Below are positions 58,856-64,000 of a stretch of 64,000 nt of DNA, in pieces. Origin of the DNA: an uncultured Lacinutrix sp. (GTDB taxonomy: Bacteria; Bacteroidota; Bacteroidia; Flavobacteriales; Flavobacteriaceae); assembly GCF_947500605.1 (NCBI RefSeq), contig NZ_CANMSJ010000006.1, positions 62,001 through 126,000 on the forward strand, in the 5' to 3' direction. The notes below the pieces were generated by a model. It did no database searches. It had not been told where the DNA came from and saw nothing but the letters and a program-made list of their open reading frames with translations. How positions within the stretch are numbered: position 1 is the stretch's first letter; each line of letters starts with the position of its first letter. The position numbers and the translations under genes are program-made.

Positions 58856-59572
58856 ATGAGAGGACTTCTAATACTTGCTATATTACTATTATTTAATTGT
58901 GAAGATAAACAATCTAAACCTAAAACTGTCGAGAAAATTACAACTAAAATCGACACTATAAAACCTGAGATTGAAGAAAAGGTAATAGAAATAGACAGCT
59001 CTAAACTAAGCTTAGAAGAACGCTACCTCCCTTTAAACGATAAGAATGCTATGGATTTCTTTCGCGAATATGGTAAAGTTCACAAAGAAAACAAAGTGCG
59101 TATTTTTACGCAATATGGCACTATAGATTTAGAGTTATTTAACAACGTAGAATACCATAGAGCAAACTTTATATTTCTTACTAAAAACAAAATATTCGAT
59201 GGTACACAGTTTCATCGTGTGGTTAAAAACTTTGTTATACAAGGTGGAAATAGTGATGAACCAGAGGTTTTAAAAAAGCGTGGTAAAATTGGTCGTTACC
59301 TTTTACCTCCAGATGTTAGACATGGCTACAAGCATAAGCGTGGTATTATCTCTATACCTAGTGGAGAAATTGAAGATGCTTATAAATTAGCTTCTCCTTT
59401 CGAGTTTTTTATTACACAAAGCAATCAGTATCATTTAGATGGAGAATACACTGCTTTTGGTCGTGTTACAAACGGTTTAGATGTGGTAGATAAAATTGCA
59501 GAACAGGAAGTTGATGGAGGCCATTGGCCAATGCATAATATTTATATTGATAAGGTCGAGGTTTTAAAATAG
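58856..59572 (+). CDS. Cyclophilin-type peptidyl-prolyl isomerase, lipoprotein
   Basis: This is a 238-residue lipoprotein (signal RGLLILAILLLFNC, lipid Cys near residue 15). A charged linker with repeated Thr/Lys leads to a cyclophilin domain from about residue 90: HRANFIFLTKNKIFDGTQFHRVV, FVIQGGNSDEPE, a RGIISIPS in place of the usual GxxSMA, and FFITQSNQYHLDGEYTAFGRV. It catalyses prolyl isomerisation to help fold envelope proteins. The binding-pocket residues are only partly conserved. Confidence 0.85.
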   Translation: MRGLLILAILLLFNCEDKQSKPKTVEKITTKIDTIKPEIEEKVIEIDSSKLSLEERYLPLNDKNAMDFFREYGKVHKENKVRIFTQYGTIDLELFNNVEYHRANFIFLTKNKIFDGTQFHRVVKNFVIQGGNSDEPEVLKKRGKIGRYLLPPDVRHGYKHKRGIISIPSGEIEDAYKLASPFEFFITQSNQYHLDGEYTAFGRVTNGLDVVDKIAEQEVDGGHWPMHNIYIDKVEVLK

Positions 59573-59609
59573 CTAAATTTACTATTCTATTTTATTGCTT
59601 TATAAATGA

Positions 59610-60209
59610 TTATCTATACAAACTTGGCAACCTCAATTTAAACTTTACAGCTAAAATTCTTACCGTAATAACTACCAATCCAGCAATTATAAATACAAGG
59701 TTCCCTTCTATTGGTAAACGTTTTATAATAAAATAAACAATACCTCCAAGAATACAGGCTGTTGCATAAACTTCTTTTCTGAAAATTACAGGAATTTCAT
59801 TACATAAAATATCACGAATTACACCTCCAAAACAAGCAGACATTGTACCTAATGCAATACAAATAATTGGGTGCAAACCTGCGTTTATTCCTTTTTCTAT
59901 TCCTACTACGGTATACAAACCTATCCCAATAGTATCGAATAAAAACAGTGATTTACGTAAATAATCTATTTTAGATTTAAAAATTACTGCTAAAATTGTT
60001 GATATTAAAACCACGTAAACAAAGGTCATATCCTTCATCCAACTTACAGGTGTATCACCAATAAGTACATCTCTTAAAGTACCACCACCAACAGCTGTTA
60101 CAAATGCAATTATAAGAACACCAAAAGCATCCATTCTTTTATTAAGAGCAATTAAAACTCCAGAAATAGAGAATGCTAAAGTTCCTAAAATATCTATTAT
60201 GTAAAACAT
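59610..60209 (-). CDS. TRIC-type / UPF0126 membrane protein
   Basis: This is a 199-residue integral membrane protein with seven helices and an internal repeat: GVLIIAFVTAVGGGTLRDVLIGDTPVSW in the first half and ICIALGTMSACFGGVIRDILCNEIP in the second, each with the GGG/GG xxRD motif of the trimeric intracellular cation channel fold. Bacterial members conduct monovalent cations, some also glycine. It is the last of three minus-strand genes (RDD, DUF1569, this). Confidence 0.9.
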   Translation of the reverse strand: MFYIIDILGTLAFSISGVLIALNKRMDAFGVLIIAFVTAVGGGTLRDVLIGDTPVSWMKDMTFVYVVLISTILAVIFKSKIDYLRKSLFLFDTIGIGLYTVVGIEKGINAGLHPIICIALGTMSACFGGVIRDILCNEIPVIFRKEVYATACILGGIVYFIIKRLPIEGNLVFIIAGLVVITVRILAVKFKLRLPSLYR

Positions 60210-60240
60210 TGGTTACTATACTGTTTTATTATTGAAATAA

Positions 60241-60693
60241 TTATACTGCAAACTGCGTTAAGTGATGTTCTAAATGCTTGTAGAAAGAATTATTCCACTC
60301 TTTTGCTGTTAACTTACCAAAAGAATGAGATTCTTTACCTTCAAAATAATCTTCACCAAGCTCTTGTGTTTTTAGTATATAATCTACCAATCGTTTCTTT
60401 TCAACTTCGAATGCTCTTGCATCTGTAATTATAAATTGTGGAGCAGTTCTTCCGTTTTTAGGATACGGTTTTTCATTTACAACTGCTTTTTTTACAAACA
60501 GTTTTAACATCGTTTTTACAAAAGCATTGGGTTTTGCATGCTTATCTGTATACACCATTTCGTAAGAAACAGAACAATGTGCTAGCATTTGCGAAACAGA
60601 CATTTTTCCCCAACTTGGTTGTGTTGCTTCAGTTAAATTATTAATTCTATTAACAACCTCGTTTGTAATTTCTTTATCGAAAATGTTTTTCAT
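60241..60693 (-). CDS. DUF1569 (DinB-like) protein
   Basis: This 150-residue cytosolic protein has the DinB/YfiT-like four-helix plan: SWGKMSVSQMLAHCSVSYEM with the first metal His, and a late KLTAKEWNNSFYKHLEHHLTQF with the HxxxH pair. Metal-dependent thiol transfer or hydrolysis is known in relatives, but nothing is known of this group. It is flanked by the RDD gene (39 bases) and the TRIC-type gene (31 bases). Confidence 0.8.
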   Translation of the reverse strand: MKNIFDKEITNEVVNRINNLTEATQPSWGKMSVSQMLAHCSVSYEMVYTDKHAKPNAFVKTMLKLFVKKAVVNEKPYPKNGRTAPQFIITDARAFEVEKKRLVDYILKTQELGEDYFEGKESHSFGKLTAKEWNNSFYKHLEHHLTQFAV

Positions 60694-60732
60694 TTTATCT
60701 GTTTTTTAACAAAGTCAAATTTACTACTCTAC

Positions 60733-61458
60733 TTACATGCTTTGTGTATAGTAGTTATAATCTTTTAAAATAGTTTCTACAAAATCCTTATCGTACATCT
60801 TGCTTTCAATATTTAAAATCTCACTTATTTTTTTCCTTAAAAGAATAAATGTTTTATAGTCGTTAGTCTTCTTAGCAATAGTAAAAGCTTCCTTAATTAT
60901 TCTAACATCTTTATCTTTTAACTGGGTTACATTAGTAAAAACAGGCTGATAATCTTCAACTAAATCTTCTAATATGGTGCTTGAAATTTTATGTTTGTTC
61001 TTTGTTGAAATTACCACTGTACCGGCAGCAGAATCTCCTACACGTTGTTTTTTATCTGAAAACAAAATACTTAATACACCTATAGAAGCAAAAAACATCC
61101 AAATGTCTATTAAGCGTAACATCCAACGTACAAACAAATTATACCATTGTGTTGGTGATCCATCTATGCGCACCACTTTAATTTTCATTATCATTTTACC
61201 AATGGTTCTACCTTCAAATATAATATGGCATAACACCGAATAAAATAAGGCAGGCAAAGTAATTAAACCTAGTAATCCTCTTTTTCCCCAATCATCAATT
61301 TCAAAAATATCTGAAATAGAAACTAAGTTTTCCATTAAAGACATATAAGTAAGCAGAATAATACCGTCTATTAAAAAAGCAAGTAGTCTTTCTCCTAACC
61401 CAATAAGTTTGTAATCTAAGTTTACATTTTGCGCAGTGTTAATTGCTAAATTGCTCAT
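60733..61458 (-). CDS. RDD-family membrane protein
   Basis: This is a 241-residue protein. Residues 1-165 form the RDD domain with three or four helices: GLGERLLAFLIDGIILLTYM at the start (the R and D of the name), FEGRTIGKMIMKIKVVRIDG and NLFVRWMLRLIDIW with the late RxxD. The last ~70 residues are a charged cytosolic helical region. Proposed to transport or sense ions in some bacteria. It is divergent from the SpoIIM operon, in line with the RDD/SpoIIM/DUF4129 gene group frequently found in Bacteroidota. Confidence 0.85.
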   Translation of the reverse strand: MSNLAINTAQNVNLDYKLIGLGERLLAFLIDGIILLTYMSLMENLVSISDIFEIDDWGKRGLLGLITLPALFYSVLCHIIFEGRTIGKMIMKIKVVRIDGSPTQWYNLFVRWMLRLIDIWMFFASIGVLSILFSDKKQRVGDSAAGTVVISTKNKHKISSTILEDLVEDYQPVFTNVTQLKDKDVRIIKEAFTIAKKTNDYKTFILLRKKISEILNIESKMYDKDFVETILKDYNYYTQSM

Positions 61459-61493
61459 GGAAATGTATATTCGTTAAAATTATTATTTATAAT

Positions 61494-62456
61494 ATGCGCG
61501 AGGCATCTTTTGTGAAGCAAAATAAGGAAAAATGGATTGCATTTGAAAAATCATTGCATAATAATCTCAAAATAAATCCAGACACCTTAGCTTCTTACTA
61601 CATTCAACTTACAAACGATTTGTCTTATGCGCAAACATACTATCCTGATAGTAAAACTTTAGCATACTTAAACTCGTTAGCTTCAGAGGCGCATCAGAAA
61701 ATTTATATCACAAAAAAAGAAACTAATAATAAGATTGTTTCTTTTTGGAAATACGAGTTTCCCTTATTTTTTAAACAATACCATAAAACCTTACTTTATA
61801 CTTTTCTGTTTTTTATGGCTGCTGTAGTTATTGGAGCTGTTTCAACTATAAACGATGATAGTTTTGTACGTTTAATTTTAGGCGATGCTTATGTTAATAT
61901 GACAATTGAAAACATTGAAAAAGGAGAACCAATGGCTGTATATAAAAGCAGTGGAGAAATTGGGATGTTTTTAGGCATTACAATTAATAATATAAGAGTT
62001 GGAATATTTGCCTTCGCTATGGGTATTTTGTTTAGCGTTGGTACCATTTATGTATTATTTAGCAATGGTATTATGCTTGGTGCTTTTATTACTTTTTTCT
62101 ACAACTATGGTGTTCTAGAAAAAACATCTACCGTTTGGCTGCATGGTACCATTGAGATTTCTGTAATTGTAATTGCCGGATGTGCTGGGCTTGTAATGGG
62201 TAATAGTTTTCTGTTTCCAAAAACTTATTCTAGGCGCGTCTCCTTTATGAAAGGCGCTAAAGATGGTTTAAAAATTATTGTGAGCACCTTTCCATTTTTT
62301 ATTATTGCTGGTTTTATTGAAGGTTTTATTACAAGATATGGCGATAATATGCATTGGATAATTTCATATAGTATTATCTTAGCTTCTGCAGCATTAATCA
62401 GCTATTATTATATTTTCTATCCTATTATACTTAACCGAAAATTGAAAATTAATTGA
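61494..62456 (+). CDS. SpoIIM-family (stage II sporulation protein M-like) membrane protein
   Basis: This protein has 320 residues from ATG 61494; the frame is open upstream into the RDD promoter region but the ATG gives the normal start REASFVKQNKEKWIAFEKSL. Five or six helices follow (LYTFLFFMAAVVIGAVSTI; IRVGIFAFAMGILFSVGTIYV; MLGAFITFFYNYGVLE; HGTIEISVIVIAGCAGLVMG), the SpoIIM pattern. The organism does not sporulate by any sign here; the family is general in bacteria. It starts an operon with overlapping genes. Confidence 0.85.
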   Translation: MREASFVKQNKEKWIAFEKSLHNNLKINPDTLASYYIQLTNDLSYAQTYYPDSKTLAYLNSLASEAHQKIYITKKETNNKIVSFWKYEFPLFFKQYHKTLLYTFLFFMAAVVIGAVSTINDDSFVRLILGDAYVNMTIENIEKGEPMAVYKSSGEIGMFLGITINNIRVGIFAFAMGILFSVGTIYVLFSNGIMLGAFITFFYNYGVLEKTSTVWLHGTIEISVIVIAGCAGLVMGNSFLFPKTYSRRVSFMKGAKDGLKIIVSTFPFFIIAGFIEGFITRYGDNMHWIISYSIILASAALISYYYIFYPIILNRKLKIN

Positions 62457-63376
62457 AAACAAAATATATAGAATTACGTACCAGAAACACTTTTGGATCC
62501 ATTATAGACAACTACTTTACTTTTTTAAAATATAATTTTAAAGACTACATTAATCTGTATTTAAGATACAATGCATTAAGTGTTATTTTTGTATTACTAT
62601 CTAGCTACCTATTAGTAACCGGTTTTATGGGTTTAGCAAGTAGAGATTTTAGATTTGGGATGGGAAGCGATGAAACCGAAACTCAATTATATTTAGGTTT
62701 TGGAGCTATACTACTAGTCTTAATTTATTTTATTACTGCTTTAATTAATTATAGCTTTTCTAGTTCATATATTACACAATATGTAAAGACTCAAGGAAAT
62801 CAAACCTCTAAAAACATATGGGACAGTATAAAAGATAATATTGGAAATATATTCCTATTTATTCTTTTAGGTATCTTAATTTATATAGGTTATTTTGTAA
62901 TTTCATTAGTACTCGCCTTTATTCCGGTTGTTGGTACTTTAGTACAATATGCTATTAGTTTTATCCTTTCTACTATGTTCGGTATTGCTTTTATGGCTAT
63001 ATTTTCTAACGAGTTATCTACTGTAGAAGCTTTAAAAGAAGGCTGGGATTTTTCGATTAATAATTTTTTAAAAGTAATAGGTTATAGTTTTGTTATTGGT
63101 TTTTTAAACCTGATGATTATGACTCTAATTCTAGCAATTCCTGGTTTCCTTTTATCCATTTACATTTACTTTTCTGCCGAAAGTAATATTGATATAGTTA
63201 CCAGTAATTTTGCAAGTATTTTATTTACAATCTCATTTGCAGTTTTCCTTTTAACGCTTATTTTCTCTCAAGCATTATCACAATTAGCTTACGGTGTACT
63301 TTTCTATAATTTACACGAAGAAAAGTACAACACCTATTTACAAAGTAAAATAGACTTGATTGGCAAAGATGAATAA
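62453..63376 (+). CDS. Polytopic membrane protein of the SpoIIM-DUF4129 operon
   Basis: This 307-residue protein starts at TTG 62453, which overlaps the stop of the SpoIIM gene (TTGA). Six helices are visible (SVIFVLLSSYLLVTGFMGL, LGFGAILLVLIYFITALI, IFLFILLGILIYIGYFVISLV, VQYAISFILSTMFGIAFMAIF, and two more after residue 200), with a GWDFSINNFLKVIGYSFVIG stretch as in DUF4013 and other glycerophosphodiesterase-membrane-type proteins. The function is unknown. Its stop overlaps the next start (ATGAATAA). Confidence 0.8.
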   Translation: MKTKYIELRTRNTFGSIIDNYFTFLKYNFKDYINLYLRYNALSVIFVLLSSYLLVTGFMGLASRDFRFGMGSDETETQLYLGFGAILLVLIYFITALINYSFSSSYITQYVKTQGNQTSKNIWDSIKDNIGNIFLFILLGILIYIGYFVISLVLAFIPVVGTLVQYAISFILSTMFGIAFMAIFSNELSTVEALKEGWDFSINNFLKVIGYSFVIGFLNLMIMTLILAIPGFLLSIYIYFSAESNIDIVTSNFASILFTISFAVFLLTLIFSQALSQLAYGVLFYNLHEEKYNTYLQSKIDLIGKDE

Positions 63377-64000
63377 AGCACTAAAAATCACATATCTGTT
63401 ATGCTTGACTTTTTTTAGTTTCACGTCTGCGAATGCGCAAGACTTAGATATTAAAAAGGATTCTTCTACTGTAAATGTTACTTATTTTAAAGATAATATA
63501 AAGGAACGCTATACAGGCAGCGATTTCAACTACTCTATTAACGATACCGGTGGTATTAATTTAGTACAAACAATTTTTAAAAAATTCTTTGGATGGCTTC
63601 AAGATATCTTCGGAATTGATATAGATGTTAACTATCAAGTTTTAGAATACATAGTGTATGCTATATTAGGCCTTGGCACCTTGTTTTTACTTATTCGCTT
63701 CCTCATGCAAACGCCAATAAGTAGTGTGTTTAAAAATGAAGCTCGCACCATAGATTCTATTCATTTTACTGAAGAAACCTTAACCGAAACTAACTTTGAT
63801 AAGCTTACTAAAAAAGCCATTAAAAAAGGAAACTATAGACTTGCAACGCGTTACCTCTATTTAAGAGCTTTACAACAGCTCTCTAAAAAAGAAATAATAA
63901 AATGGAATTTCGATAAAACCAATAACGAATACATAAGTGAAATTAAAGACCACAATACTAAAGACTTATTTAAACGTGCTTCTCATGTTTACGATTATGT
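63369..64000 (+). CDS. DUF4129-domain protein, 5' part (3' end outside window)
   Basis: About 210 residues are visible: signal peptide (ALKITYLLCLTFFSFTSANAQ in part), a short periplasmic region, one transmembrane helix (LEYIVYAILGLGTLFLLIRF) and then the DUF4129 start with the family's TKKAIKKGNYRLATRYLYL and ALQQLSKKEIIKWNFDKTN helices. The frame is still open at the last base. In Bacteroidota this gene is usually followed by DUF4350, MoxR ATPase and DUF58 genes, which would lie beyond the window. Confidence 0.85.
   Translation, partial: MNKALKITYLLCLTFFSFTSANAQDLDIKKDSSTVNVTYFKDNIKERYTGSDFNYSINDTGGINLVQTIFKKFFGWLQDIFGIDIDVNYQVLEYIVYAILGLGTLFLLIRFLMQTPISSVFKNEARTIDSIHFTEETLTETNFDKLTKKAIKKGNYRLATRYLYLRALQQLSKKEIIKWNFDKTNNEYISEIKDHNTKDLFKRASHVYDY

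Overview
The window is AT-rich DNA from a member of the Bacteroidota, most likely a marine-type Flavobacteriaceae. The evidence is a type IX secretion C-terminal sorting tail on the GH8 enzyme, two TonB-dependent receptors with carboxypeptidase-regulatory-like N-domains, 2TM-domain and LytTR signalling genes, many lipoproteins, near absence of Shine-Dalgarno sites, and several promoters with the Bacteroidota -7 box TAnnTTTG. No rRNA, tRNA, CRISPR array, transposase or phage gene was seen.

Layout. 1-2.1 kb: 3' part of purL. 2.4-11.3 kb: AraC regulator, then a fatty-acid degradation locus (fadD, a MarR regulator with a palindromic operator, and fadN-fadA-fadE in the order of the Bacillus fadNAE operon). 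11.5-17.4 kb: M1 peptidase, YdeI/OmpD-associated protein, hydrolase-OsmC fusion, PepSY protein, secreted GH8 glycosidase. 17.6-20.3 kb: MoxR-type AAA ATPase and VWA partner. 20.4-25.6 kb: VPS10-like propeller protein, Cu/Zn superoxide dismutase, ECF sigma and anti-sigma. 25.9-30.8 kb (minus): a four-gene unit of a DUF4331 protein split over two genes, a TPR lipoprotein and a TonB receptor, with an internal terminator. 31-36.8 kb: LETM1-related protein, Fic protein, LytTR/LytS system with three copies of the 2TM domain, one fused to the kinase.

37-49 kb is the accessory region. It holds small membrane proteins and conflict-type genes (SLATT, a 2TM/coiled-coil protein, an AbiJ-like HEPN protein) set between long imperfect hairpins. 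Each module begins with GTTnnnn and ends with the complementary nnnnAAC, the geometry of integron cassettes, but no integrase is visible. Inside this stretch lies a minus-strand block (42.8-47.7 kb) of a LipL32-like protein, a SIMPL protein, a membrane protein and a LuxR-type two-component system; near-identical palindromes in front of the kinase gene and in front of the membrane-protein gene suggest one regulon.

49.3-64 kb: DTW-domain tRNA modifier, TonB receptor, NDH-2 between REP-like repeats, lysoplasmalogenase, a second ECF sigma operon, acyltransferase and Nudix hydrolase, cyclophilin lipoprotein, TRIC-type channel, DUF1569, RDD, and the start of a SpoIIM / membrane protein / DUF4129 operon that runs off the end.

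Functions are read from motifs by eye; no database search was run. Start codons were moved from the longest ORF where a signal peptide, a promoter or gene spacing argued for it.
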